From: Rhodanobacter sp. AS-Z3
Lineage (GTDB): Bacteria > Pseudomonadota > Gammaproteobacteria > Xanthomonadales > Rhodanobacteraceae
DNA: 64,000 nucleotides
Direction of reading: 5' to 3'
Assembly: GCF_029224025.1 (NCBI RefSeq)
Contig: NZ_CP119392.1
Coordinates: forward strand, 953,001 to 1,017,000
The first letter of the stretch is position 1. Every line of letters begins with the position of its first letter. Below are positions 42,291 through 51,158 of this stretch, in pieces. Below the pieces are notes generated by a model that saw nothing but the letters and a program-made list of their open reading frames with translations, ran no database searches and was not told where the DNA came from. The position numbers were made by a program, and so were the translations under genes.

Positions 42291-43661
42291 TCATTGCAGC
42301 GTGGCTGCCCCGTCTTCCTTGTAGACCACGCCATCCTTCATGACGAAGCTGACGTGCTGCATCACGGTGATGTCGTCCAGGGGATTGCCCGGCACCGCGA
42401 TCACGTCGGCGCCACGGCCTGCAACGATCTGGCCGTACTGATCCTGCTTGTGCAGCAGTTCGGCGGCATGCGTGGTAGCCGCCTGCAGCACGAACATCGG
42501 CGGCATGCCGGCTTGCACCATGTATTCGAATTCCTTCGCGTTGTCGCCGTGCGGATAGACACCGGCGTCGGTGCCGAAGGCGATCTTCACGCCCGCCTTG
42601 TACGCCTTGCCGGCAGTGGCCATGATCACCGGACCGACCTGCTCGGCCTTGCGTGCCACCTGCGGCGGATACCAGCCTTCCTTCGCCTTCTCCATCACGA
42701 ACTGGCCGGCGATGATGGTGGGCACGTACCAGGTGCCGTGTTCCTTCATCAGTTTCATGTCCTGCGCGTCCATGAAGGTGCCGTGCTCGATCGAGTCGAC
42801 ACCGCCAAGCACTGCGCGGCGGATCGCTTCGGCACCGTGCGCGTGGGCGGCCACGGTGAAGCCGTAGTCGTGCGCCGCATCAACCACCGCTTTGATTTCT
42901 TCCAGCGTCATCTGCGGATTCTCGGAGCTGGAGCTTTCGTCCAGCACGCCGCCGGACGGCATGATCTTGATCAGGTCGGCGCCATCTTTGTAGTGCTGGC
43001 GTACGGCTTTCCACGCGTCGGCGGGTGAGTTGATGATGCCTTCTTTCGGGCCTGGGTCGCCCTGCAGATCCCAGCGGAAGCCGTTGGTGGGATCGGCGTG
43101 GCCACCGGTGGTGCCGATGAACTGGCCTGCAGTGAAAATGTGCGGGCCGGGAACGAGGCCGGCGTTGACCGCATTGCGCAGCGCGATCGACGCGTTGTCG
43201 CCGTCACCGAGATTGCGCACGGTGGTGAAGCCGGCCAGCAGGGTGCGCCTGGCGTAGACCGTTCCGCGGATGGCGCTGTCGGCAGGATTCAGTCGGAACT
43301 TGTCGCTGTACGTGCTCTTGCTGAACTCCATGGTCAGGTGCGTGTGCGTGTCGATCAGGCCTGGCATGCAGGTGGAGTCGGCCAGCTTGATGTAGTGGAA
43401 CGCCGAGCCGGTGTCGTTCGCCGCCTGTTGATAAGGTGCGGGGTCGATCGAGCCGGCGTGCATTTCCTTGATCTGGCCGTCAACCACCACCAGGCTGGTT
43501 TCGCCGAGCATCTTGCCGGCGACCGGGTCGAGCAGGCGCGGGCAATCGAGCACGCTGACCGGGTGTGTGCCGGCGCCCGCATGACTGGGCGCGTCGGCGA
43601 TGGAAGCCAGGGGCAGGCACGCCAGAACGGCGCTGAACAACAGGCGGTGTGGCGAGGTCAT
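42291..43661 (-). CDS. Secreted amidohydrolase (imidazolonepropionase/prolidase-like)
   Basis: A 456-residue amidohydrolase-superfamily protein with a Sec signal peptide (~1-22, LASIADA). Metal motifs are CMPGLIDTHTHL, the Lys-bearing LIKIMPSGG, VAAHAHGAEAIRRA and IAFGTDAGVYPHG, with GIEHGTFMD-like between. This set resembles Xaa-Pro dipeptidase-type (Sgx9260/Cc2672) exported enzymes. It could cleave dipeptides in the periplasm. The ATG at 43661 starts the signal; an upstream in-frame start at 43691 would hide it. Confidence 0.88.
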   Translation of the reverse strand: MTSPHRLLFSAVLACLPLASIADAPSHAGAGTHPVSVLDCPRLLDPVAGKMLGETSLVVVDGQIKEMHAGSIDPAPYQQAANDTGSAFHYIKLADSTCMPGLIDTHTHLTMEFSKSTYSDKFRLNPADSAIRGTVYARRTLLAGFTTVRNLGDGDNASIALRNAVNAGLVPGPHIFTAGQFIGTTGGHADPTNGFRWDLQGDPGPKEGIINSPADAWKAVRQHYKDGADLIKIMPSGGVLDESSSSENPQMTLEEIKAVVDAAHDYGFTVAAHAHGAEAIRRAVLGGVDSIEHGTFMDAQDMKLMKEHGTWYVPTIIAGQFVMEKAKEGWYPPQVARKAEQVGPVIMATAGKAYKAGVKIAFGTDAGVYPHGDNAKEFEYMVQAGMPPMFVLQAATTHAAELLHKQDQYGQIVAGRGADVIAVPGNPLDDITVMQHVSFVMKDGVVYKEDGAATLQ

Positions 43662-43735
43662 GGGCAGGCCTTTGGTTGAAGGTGCGGCCATCCTACTCGG
43701 CTGCTTCCCCGCTGGGGAGGCAAGGCCAGATGCGC

Positions 43736-46399
43736 TCAGACGCCCGGCGGTTGGGTGCGCCGTTCTTCACCGCTGCGCCGCTCATGTTCAAGCTTTTCGG
43801 CATCGACGTGACGCTGGTGCAGGTCGCTCGCCGAAGCGTCGTCTGGCACTGAGTCGATTGGTGGCACGGCCGTGTCGCCGGTTGCGGCCGGGTCGATCTC
43901 GGCCAGGTCGGACTCTTTGTCGCCACCCGGCGTGATCTTGAGGATCGAGTGACGCACCTCGCGCGACAGGATCACCCGTGCGTCGCGCACCATGTTTTCC
44001 AGCGCGCTGTCGTATTCGATCTTGCCGTCGGTGTCGGTCCAGATGATGCGCCGCTCGCGCAACTTCTGGATGAAGCCGCGGAACAGTGCCTTGTCGAAGA
44101 ATTCCGGTGCGGTCAGTTCGTTCAACAGGGACAACCGCTGCGCAGTGAGCGTGCAGGCGCTTTCAAGTTCACCGCCACTCATCGTGTGCGGCCCGTTCTT
44201 GGCCAGCGCGGCGATGGTGATGTAGTAACGCTCGAACGCCTGGATCAGGCTGCGCGCGATCACCTTCAGCTGGAAGGCGCCATCGTCCTGGCCGGGGCTG
44301 CGTTCGAGCGTGCGGCCATCATTGGTGCATTCAAGCAGGCCGCGGCGCACGAAGAAGTCGATGGTGGCTTCTATCTGGGCGACAAAGCCGTCGGCATTCC
44401 ACGGCAGGAACAGCTCAGCCTGGATGAACGGATAAATGATGTGACCCAGGCGCAGTACCGACGCGCGCGCCATCCGGCGATTGTTGAGGAAACAGCAGGC
44501 CACCCACGCGGCGGTGGCATTGAGATGCAGCACGTTGTTGCGGAAGTAGCTGAGCAGCACGGCCTGCTCGGCGCTCACGGTGAGCACGTCGCCGAGCGGA
44601 TGCTGTACGCGCTGAATCCAGCCCATCTGCTCGCCGTAGGCGATGATCGCGGTCGGGTTCATCGGGGTCAGCGTGACGCGGTCCGAATACGGCAGTTCCT
44701 CCAGCATCGCCTTGCTGAGTTCCAGCTGGGTCAGCAAGTCGTTCTCGGCCATCGCGTGTTTCGGCGTGGCCAGCAGGGCCAGTGCCAGCAGGTTGATCGG
44801 GTTCACATCTGCCGCGCGGTTGATGTTGATCTGGATCTGCTCGGCCAGACCGTCGGCCACCGAGTTCAGCCATTCGGGTTTCGTATCCGGATCAGCAGCG
44901 GCCGCGCGCCAGTCGCTGCTGGCGGCGTCCAGCAACGGCGTCAGCTCGATCGGTTCGCCGAAATTCAGCGCCACATGACCGTAGCGTTGGCGCAGCACCT
45001 TCAACCCGCGCAGCAGGCCGATCAGCGACTCCTTCTCTTTCGCCTTGCCGCTCAATTCACCGGCGTAGGAGGCGCCTTCCATCAATTTTTCATAGCCGAT
45101 GTAAACCGGCTGGAACAGCACCGGCCGACGCGGGGCACGCAGGAACGCACGTATGGTCATCATCAGCATGCCCGCGCGCGGTGCCAGCAGGCGACCTGTA
45201 CGCGAACGGCCACCTTCGATGAAATATTCCATCGGTACGCCGCGGTCGATCAGCTGCGCCACATATTCGTTGAACACCACCGAATACAGTGCGTTGCCGC
45301 GGAAGCTGCGGCGCAGGAAGAACGCGCCGCCACGGCGCAGGATCGGCCCGATCACGGGCAGGTTGAGGTTGACGCCCGCCGCAATGTGCGGCACCACGAC
45401 GCCGGATACATGCAGCTGATAGCTCATCAGCAAATAGTCGGCATGGCTGCGGTGGCAGGGCACATAGATCACTTCATGACCGGGCGCCGCGGCACGGGCC
45501 TTGTCGAAGTGATGCATGGCGATGCCGTCGTACAGCTTGTTCCAGAAGTTGCTGAGCAGGAACGAAGCCGAGCGCACCACCGGATGCGAATAGTCGGCGG
45601 CGATTTCCAGCAGCAGCTTGTTTGCCTTGCGCCAGGCCTTGGCCGGGGTGATTTTTTCCTTGCTGGCGGTAGCGGCGATCGCCGCGCGCACCGGCTCGGC
45701 GTTCAACACGGCATCGACCACCGTGCGCTTGTGCGACAGGTCCGGTCCGATCACCGCCGCGCGAATGCGGTGGAAATGGGTGCGCAGTACGCGGGCGACC
45801 TTGCGCGCGAAACGCTCCGGCGCAATCGTGCCGGAGTCGTCCAGCATCTGGCGCAGCGATACCGGTGCGGAAAAGTGCACCACGGTGTCGCGCCCATTCA
45901 ACAGCAAGGCCAGCAAGCGTCCGAAGCGGCCAACCATGACCCAGTTTTCCGAGAACAGCACGCGGAACCAGCCGGATTCACGACTCGGCGCGCGGCCTAC
46001 ATAAATCGACACCGGCACCACCTGGATGTCGAAATCCGGACGGTTTTGCAGCGCCTGCGCCAGTTGCCGTAGCGGCTCGCTGGCGGCACGTTTGCGGTTG
46101 CGTCCGAAGATCCAGCCATCGCGGCGGGACAGCGCAAATACCGAGCGGCGCCGACGTGTGCCGGGTAACGCCTGCATCGGGCTGGGCAGGCCAGCGTCGC
46201 GGCAGGCGCGTTGCAGGATCAGCGCGTCGGAGAAACCATCACGCTCGATCACGTAGCACACCGGTGCGCCGACCTGCAGCAGCGTGGCCGGCTCGGCCGG
46301 ATCTCGGCGGATACGTACCCACGGCTGCAGCAGTTGGCCGGCGAGGTTGAACCACCAGGGTGCGGGTTGGCGGGCGGGAGTGTCCGCAGAACTGATCAT
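43736..46399 (-). CDS. plsB: Glycerol-3-phosphate 1-O-acyltransferase PlsB
   Basis: An 887-residue membrane-bound acyltransferase of E. coli PlsB length, making 1-acyl-glycerol-3-phosphate. Motif I is PCHRSHADYLLMSY (H-x4-D), followed by GAFFLRRSFRG, the FIEGGRSRTG motif and LFQPVYIGYEKLMEG. The very acidic, Arg-rich C-terminus (QRHVDAEKLEHERRSGEERR) is hydrophilic. AGGCGG lies 6 bases before the ATG at 46399, whereas the ATG at 46405 abuts it. A terminator-bearing region separates it from the upstream phosphatase gene. Confidence 0.95.
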   Translation of the reverse strand: MISSADTPARQPAPWWFNLAGQLLQPWVRIRRDPAEPATLLQVGAPVCYVIERDGFSDALILQRACRDAGLPSPMQALPGTRRRRSVFALSRRDGWIFGRNRKRAASEPLRQLAQALQNRPDFDIQVVPVSIYVGRAPSRESGWFRVLFSENWVMVGRFGRLLALLLNGRDTVVHFSAPVSLRQMLDDSGTIAPERFARKVARVLRTHFHRIRAAVIGPDLSHKRTVVDAVLNAEPVRAAIAATASKEKITPAKAWRKANKLLLEIAADYSHPVVRSASFLLSNFWNKLYDGIAMHHFDKARAAAPGHEVIYVPCHRSHADYLLMSYQLHVSGVVVPHIAAGVNLNLPVIGPILRRGGAFFLRRSFRGNALYSVVFNEYVAQLIDRGVPMEYFIEGGRSRTGRLLAPRAGMLMMTIRAFLRAPRRPVLFQPVYIGYEKLMEGASYAGELSGKAKEKESLIGLLRGLKVLRQRYGHVALNFGEPIELTPLLDAASSDWRAAAADPDTKPEWLNSVADGLAEQIQININRAADVNPINLLALALLATPKHAMAENDLLTQLELSKAMLEELPYSDRVTLTPMNPTAIIAYGEQMGWIQRVQHPLGDVLTVSAEQAVLLSYFRNNVLHLNATAAWVACCFLNNRRMARASVLRLGHIIYPFIQAELFLPWNADGFVAQIEATIDFFVRRGLLECTNDGRTLERSPGQDDGAFQLKVIARSLIQAFERYYITIAALAKNGPHTMSGGELESACTLTAQRLSLLNELTAPEFFDKALFRGFIQKLRERRIIWTDTDGKIEYDSALENMVRDARVILSREVRHSILKITPGGDKESDLAEIDPAATGDTAVPPIDSVPDDASASDLHQRHVDAEKLEHERRSGEERRTQPPGV

Positions 46400-46524
46400 G
46401 GGCATCCGCCTATTCTAACGGGTGTGCCATTCGGTCTCGCGTTACGGCGGCGTTGGAGCATGGCGGCGGCATCAGGTTGCCGGGCGCGCAACGCGGAAGA
46501 TGGGCGAAATTCCGGGGGCCGCAT

Positions 46525-46558
46525 AAAAGAAAACCCCGCGGGCGTTGGCCTCGCGGGG
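46525..46558 (-). terminator. Rho-independent terminator (minus strand)
   Basis: On the minus strand CCCCGCG (46558-46552) and CGCGGGG (46540-46534) pair around an 11-base loop, followed directly by TTTTCTTTT (46533-46525). It terminates minus-strand transcription about 140 bases past the acid phosphatase stop, or ends a separate small RNA. Confidence 0.8.
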
Positions 46559-46660
46559 AAATCCGGCAAAGCCGGAAGGGAAATGGCCTTGCCTGCAAAG
46601 CACGTTGGTCAGCAGGTGTTGGCAGGAAGAGCATAAGGCTTTGCCGAAGTTCAGGCAACA
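46525..46660 (-). ncRNA. Candidate small RNA or structured 3' UTR
   Basis: The ~300-base gap (46400-46699) holds no convincing ORF. On the minus strand it has GTGTTG/CAACAC pairing (~46661-46616), a perfect TCCGGC-TTT-GCCGGA stem (46576-46562) and the terminator at 46558-46525. Upstream, TTGAAA (46706-46701) and TTATGG 18 bases further could form a promoter overlapping the phosphatase stop. The result would be a ~135-nt structured RNA; alternatively it is simply the 3' UTR of the phosphatase mRNA. No known family was recognised. Confidence 0.35.
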
Positions 46661-46699
46661 CTTTTCTTATGTTCCATAACTCATTGATATAAATGCATT

Positions 46700-47599
46700 T
46701 CAATTAATCTTGAGTGACTCAATCTTGCGCTGGCGGCGCTGCGCCGGCGTACCGGAGCGGTCATTGCCAAACATCGCCGACTCCCAAGCGCCGTACGTAG
46801 GGTTGGGCAAGACGAACCAGCGGGTACCAATCCACGGCAGATAAGCGGCGACAGCCTGGCGGTGTCCGGCAAAGGTGTTGGCGCTCGGGTCGACGAAATC
46901 ACCGAGCTGGTCGCCGAACTGCATCAATACGCGGTAGTGCCGGGCGACCCACTGGCGACGGCAACCTTTTGCCGAGCCTTTCTGCTGGCAGCCCTCGACC
47001 ACGGTACCGAGGCCAAGGAACGATGCTGCGCTGCTGACTGGCAGGCCGACCTTGCGCAGATTGGCCAGGGTGGGCTGGTCCAGCTCCTTGGCCCGGTTGG
47101 AGATGTAAATCACGGCGATGCCGTGTTTCGCTGCGAACTGGGTGAACTCCACCGCACCTGGCAGGGCGCGTGCCACTTCCTCGCGACACCATGCAGCCCA
47201 TTCGGCCTCGCTGTATTCGTGGCCGTTTTGCACCATGCGTGCCTCGAACGGCGAGTTGTCCAGCACGGTTTCGTCAATATCCAGCACGATGGCCGGCTTG
47301 AGTCCGTTCAGTGGCGTGGTGCGATCAGACTTCGCCAGCGCATCCCAATGACGGTCGTGCAGCGCGGTCAGCAGGCGTGATTGTGCGTCACGGTAGGTCT
47401 GCAGATAGATGAGGTCATGTTCGATCGCGCGCTGGGTCCAGCCCACCGCGTTGAGGTTGTCGTTCGCCGCAACGCTCGGCGCCGCGGCCGGTGCGGGTGT
47501 TGCGGTCGGTATGGCAACCACGGGCTGCTGGTGTGGCGCCGTGGCACAGCCGGCCAGTAGCGCGAACGCGAGCAAGGTGGAGGGCAGGCGCAGTGACAT
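46700..47599 (-). CDS. HAD-type acid phosphatase lipoprotein (e(P4)/class C-like)
   Basis: A 299-residue lipoprotein: signal MSLRLPSTLLAFALLAGC with Cys18 lipidated. The HAD motif I is VLDIDETVLDNS, motif II/III regions are IYISNRAKELDQPTLANL and QFGDQLGDFVDPS, matching the outer-membrane 5'-nucleotidase/acid phosphatase e(P4) family. It should strip phosphate from nucleotides in the periplasm. An Ala/Pro-rich linker follows the lipobox. GAGGAT precedes the ATG at 47599; a long upstream frame is not coding-like. Confidence 0.9.
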   Translation of the reverse strand: MSLRLPSTLLAFALLAGCATAPHQQPVVAIPTATPAPAAAPSVAANDNLNAVGWTQRAIEHDLIYLQTYRDAQSRLLTALHDRHWDALAKSDRTTPLNGLKPAIVLDIDETVLDNSPFEARMVQNGHEYSEAEWAAWCREEVARALPGAVEFTQFAAKHGIAVIYISNRAKELDQPTLANLRKVGLPVSSAASFLGLGTVVEGCQQKGSAKGCRRQWVARHYRVLMQFGDQLGDFVDPSANTFAGHRQAVAAYLPWIGTRWFVLPNPTYGAWESAMFGNDRSGTPAQRRQRKIESLKIN

Positions 47600-47734
47600 C
47601 GGTAATCCTCGGGCGAGATAGGGGGCAATCGGAACGGCAGCATGAACAAAGTCTACGACAGTCACCGCGCAGGGCTGGCAGGGGCGGCGGGCTGCTGACA
47701 GACTGGCTGCCCCGCTTTCACGGTCTTGCCCAGC

Positions 47735-48766
47735 ATGGATTGTTCCTTGCCCGCCTTGCGCGCGCCTTCGCCGCTTATTCGCTACGCAAGCTATGTATTG
47801 GCCGCTGTCACGCTGCTGCTGGTCATCGAAATCCATTTGCTGCCGACGTTACTGGCCGGATTGCTGGTGTTCGAACTGGTTCAGACGATGGTGCCGCTGC
47901 TGGGTCGACGTATCTCCGGCGACCGTGCGCGCGTGGTGGTGGTGGCCGCGCTTGGCGCCGTAGTGGTTGGCTTGCTGATTCTGTTGATCCTCGGTGCGAT
48001 CAGCCTGTTCCACAATGAAATCGGCAATCCGCAATTGTTGTGGCAGGAACAATTGATGCCGCTGGTGGAGAAGGCGCGGCAGCAATTGCCGGCCATGCTG
48101 GTGAACAATTTGCCGTCCAGTGTGGACGACCTGCGGGTCGGTGCGATCGAGCTGGCGCGCAAGCATGCAGCGACCTTGCAACTGGCCGGCAAGGGCGCGG
48201 TGCGGGCGTTCGTGCACATCATCATCGGGCTGATTCTGGGCGCGATCGTGGCGCTGGGCCGCACCCGGCCGGCTCATCAGATGGGGCCGTTGTCGGCGGC
48301 GCTGAGTTTGCGTTGTCAGCGACTGGCTGAGGCGTTCCACAATATCGTGTTCGCGCAGATCAAGATCTCGCTTATCAATACCGCGTTCACTGCCGTCTTC
48401 CTGCTTGGCGTGCTGCCGTTGATGGGTATTCATGTGCCGCTGGCCAAGACGTTGGTGGTGGTGACCTTCGTGTTCGGCCTGCTGCCGGTGCTGGGCAACC
48501 TGATCTCGAACACCGCCATCGCGGTGGCCGGCCTGTCGGTGTCGCTCGGCGTAGGTATTGCGGCGTTGGTGTTCCTGATCCTGATCCACAAGCTGGAATA
48601 TTTCCTCAATGCACGCATCGTCGGCACGCAAATCCGTGCCCGCGCGTGGGAGTTGCTGGTGGCCATGCTGGTGATGGAAGCGGCCTTCGGCCTGCCGGGC
48701 GTGATCGCCGCGCCGATTTACTACGCCTACCTGAAGTGTGAGCTGGAAGCGGAAAAGCTGATCTGA
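47735..48766 (+). CDS. AI-2E/PerM-family inner-membrane permease
   Basis: A 343-residue protein with about seven to eight membrane helices. The C-terminal PLMGIHVPLAKTLVVVTFVFGLLPVLGNLISN and KLEYFLNARIVGTQI segments are the AI-2E transporter family signature. Members export small molecules, peptides or ions; the substrate here is unknown. The ATG at 47735 is the first reasonable start, the upstream TTG at 47726 being weaker. It is divergent from the phosphatase lipoprotein gene. Confidence 0.85.
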   Translation: MDCSLPALRAPSPLIRYASYVLAAVTLLLVIEIHLLPTLLAGLLVFELVQTMVPLLGRRISGDRARVVVVAALGAVVVGLLILLILGAISLFHNEIGNPQLLWQEQLMPLVEKARQQLPAMLVNNLPSSVDDLRVGAIELARKHAATLQLAGKGAVRAFVHIIIGLILGAIVALGRTRPAHQMGPLSAALSLRCQRLAEAFHNIVFAQIKISLINTAFTAVFLLGVLPLMGIHVPLAKTLVVVTFVFGLLPVLGNLISNTAIAVAGLSVSLGVGIAALVFLILIHKLEYFLNARIVGTQIRARAWELLVAMLVMEAAFGLPGVIAAPIYYAYLKCELEAEKLI

Positions 48767-49010
48767 GGCGTCCGGCCGGTTACAGCCTTCAGACCAGGAT
48801 TGCCCAAGGGGTGGTCAAGCGCATTGCTGCGCCTCTTGGCGCCGTCTTTTCGCAAGTCTCTCGCTGCGGCGCTTCTTCTTGCGCGGCCTAGGAATTTGTC
48901 GTGTTCAATCTGCGGGCAAGTTCCTGCTATCGTCGAACGTAAATTTGTCGTTATGCTGCGATGGCGTACTAACAAGTTGGGGCTGGGCCACTTTTTTGGG
49001 GAGTAGAAAG

Positions 49011-51038
49011 ATGCGGTATACGTTCTTCCAGGCATTACTGGGCGGCATTCTTGCGACTGCCTTGGCGCAAGGCACGGCGCAGGCCGCTGAACCGATTCCG
49101 GTGGAATCGCTGGCGCGCTTGCCGGCACTTCAGTCGGTGTCGATGAGCCCGGATGGCAAGCATCTGGTCGGGTTGATTCCATCACCGAAGAATGCCGACG
49201 TCACCGCGTTGGCCACATGGGATACCGACTCCCTCTCCTCCGGCCCGAAAATGGTGACGCCATCGGGTCACATGGAGTTCATCGCGGCGTTTGCCCTGAA
49301 GGCGGACAAAGTTCTGGCGGTTGCGCGCCAGGAGTGGACCGGCGACCTTGGCGGTTGCGGTGAAGGCAAGAGCATGGGCGCCACGGAAACCTTCGTGGTC
49401 AAGAATTACCTGACCAGCATTGACCAGAAGGAATTTGGCGAGGCTTTCGCCAATGACAAGCGTCAGGTGGGTGTGAGCAAGGCGACCGAGCGCTGTCTGG
49501 AACTGGCGGGTACGTCGTCGCTGGTAGACATGCTTCCGCTGGACCCGGACCGGGTCATCATCAGTCAGTTGAGCCAGATCACCTGGACCTCCAACTACTA
49601 TCTGTACAACTTGAAAACCAAGGAGCGTGAGCTGCTGTTCAAGGGTGGCAATCGTGCTTCGCCGAGCCTGTTCGACTCGCGTACCGGCAAGGTGCTGGCC
49701 AAATCGCAGATCGAGCCCATCGGCGGTGGTTACGAGCAGCAGGTGTTGTTGCTGAATGCCAAGACTGGCCAGTTTGACCTGCAGCCGGCGCTGACCACCA
49801 AGCTTTCGGATCGCTACTCGGTGACCGTGAATGGCATCGACGACGCCACCGGCAAGTACTACGTCCTGACCGATCAGTTCTCGGACAAGATGCAGGTACG
49901 CATGTATGACCCGGTTGCAAAGAAATACGATCCGGAAGCGGTTGTTGCCGACAAGAATTTTTCCATCGGCGGCCTGTTGTTCAGCACGCGCGTCAGCAAC
50001 TTCAACCAGATCGTGGGCTTCGTGGTCGATGGCCCGCATCGTCAGGTGGTTTACGTCGAGCCGGCCCTCAAAGGGATTCAGGATTCCATCAAGCAGGCGT
50101 TTCCGGGCCAGCAAGTCGGTATTTCCAGTTATAACGACGACCTCTCCAGGGTGCTGTTCACCACCGAGAGCGCCAGTGACCCGGTGGCTTACCACCTGTT
50201 GCTGGACAAGAAGCAGGTGGCCAACCTGGGCAGTTCGCGTTCGTGGATCGGGAAAGATCTCACCATTGATGAGAGCTGGGTAACTTATCAGGCCCGCGAC
50301 GGTCGCCAGATTCCCGCGATCCTCGATCTGCCCGTGGGCTGGAAGCAAGGTGACGCGCCGGCACCCGCCATCGTGATGCCGCACGGTGGTCCGTGGGCCC
50401 GCGACTATGAGGGTTGGGATGTGTCGGGTTGGATACCCATGCTGACTTCGCGTGGCTATGCCGTGCTTCGGCCGCAGTATCGGGGTACGGAAGGTCTGGG
50501 TCGCGAACTGTGGCTGGCCGGCGACAAGGAGTGGGGCCTGAAGATGTCCGATGACCTGGACGACGGCGCCGCCTGGCTGGTTTCGCAGCATATTGCCGCC
50601 AAGAACCGCATGGCCATCTTTGGTTACTCGTACGGTGGTTTTGCTGCCGTGGCTGCCAGCGTTCGTTCACCCTCGCCGTTCCAGTGTGCTATCGCCGGCG
50701 CTCCGGTGGCCAATCTTGGCCGCTTGGGTACGTCGTGGAGCGACAACCGTCTGCAGCGCATTCTGCAGGGACAGACGGTCAAGGGCATGGACCCGATGAA
50801 GAACGCCGACAAGGCGCATCTTCCGATCATGCTGTTCGACGGTACCCGCGACGTGCGCACACCGCCGGCGATCCACGCCCATCCGTTCTATGAGGCGGTG
50901 AAGGACAAGGTCCCGGCCCAGTTCCACTGGATTGCCGACATGCCGCACAGCATGCCGTGGTATCCACGTCAGCAGCGCGAAACGCTGAATTTGATCTTGA
51001 ACTACCTTGCAAAGGACTGCGGCCAGGTCTCCCAGTAA
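49011..51038 (+). CDS. Secreted S9 prolyl-oligopeptidase-type peptidase
   Basis: A 675-residue protein with a Sec signal peptide (~1-25, GTAQAAEP). An N-terminal beta-propeller-like region (~30-400) precedes the alpha/beta hydrolase domain. Catalytic triad: Ser in IFGYSYGGFAAV, Asp in LFDGTRDVRTPP, His in ADMPHSMPW. It likely cleaves oligopeptides in the periplasm. GGGGAG lies 9 bases before the ATG. The 244-base region upstream shows a TTCAAT/TATCGT pair as a weak promoter and no gene. It is 120 bases upstream of a TonB receptor, so uptake and digestion are probably linked. Confidence 0.92.
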   Translation: MRYTFFQALLGGILATALAQGTAQAAEPIPVESLARLPALQSVSMSPDGKHLVGLIPSPKNADVTALATWDTDSLSSGPKMVTPSGHMEFIAAFALKADKVLAVARQEWTGDLGGCGEGKSMGATETFVVKNYLTSIDQKEFGEAFANDKRQVGVSKATERCLELAGTSSLVDMLPLDPDRVIISQLSQITWTSNYYLYNLKTKERELLFKGGNRASPSLFDSRTGKVLAKSQIEPIGGGYEQQVLLLNAKTGQFDLQPALTTKLSDRYSVTVNGIDDATGKYYVLTDQFSDKMQVRMYDPVAKKYDPEAVVADKNFSIGGLLFSTRVSNFNQIVGFVVDGPHRQVVYVEPALKGIQDSIKQAFPGQQVGISSYNDDLSRVLFTTESASDPVAYHLLLDKKQVANLGSSRSWIGKDLTIDESWVTYQARDGRQIPAILDLPVGWKQGDAPAPAIVMPHGGPWARDYEGWDVSGWIPMLTSRGYAVLRPQYRGTEGLGRELWLAGDKEWGLKMSDDLDDGAAWLVSQHIAAKNRMAIFGYSYGGFAAVAASVRSPSPFQCAIAGAPVANLGRLGTSWSDNRLQRILQGQTVKGMDPMKNADKAHLPIMLFDGTRDVRTPPAIHAHPFYEAVKDKVPAQFHWIADMPHSMPWYPRQQRETLNLILNYLAKDCGQVSQ

Positions 51039-51100
51039 GGGAGGAAATCTTGCGGTCGAAGCGCAAGGTTGCATGTGTTGCGAACATCGGGTTACAGTCA

Positions 51101-51126
51101 TTTAACCGCAAAATAATGCGGTTAAA
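51101..51126. promoter_or_regulatory. Inverted repeat in the TonB receptor leader
   Basis: TTTAACCGC and GCGGTTAAA are perfect 9-base arms around AAAATAAT, 32 bases upstream of the receptor start codon and 8 bases before a polypurine ribosome site. The AT-rich ends make it a plausible operator or an RNA hairpin in the 5' leader. The preceding TTACAGT at 51091 may be part of a promoter. Confidence 0.4.
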
Positions 51127-51158
51127 ACAATTTGTTTTGCTTAGGGGGAGGGGATTAC

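Noticed and set aside
43949..46072. Plus-strand 707-codon open frame
   Set aside because: Entirely antisense to plsB, whose motifs are intact.
46410..46703. 97-codon minus-strand frame in the plsB upstream gap
   Set aside because: It spans the terminator and hairpins, and has no ribosome site or recognisable protein.
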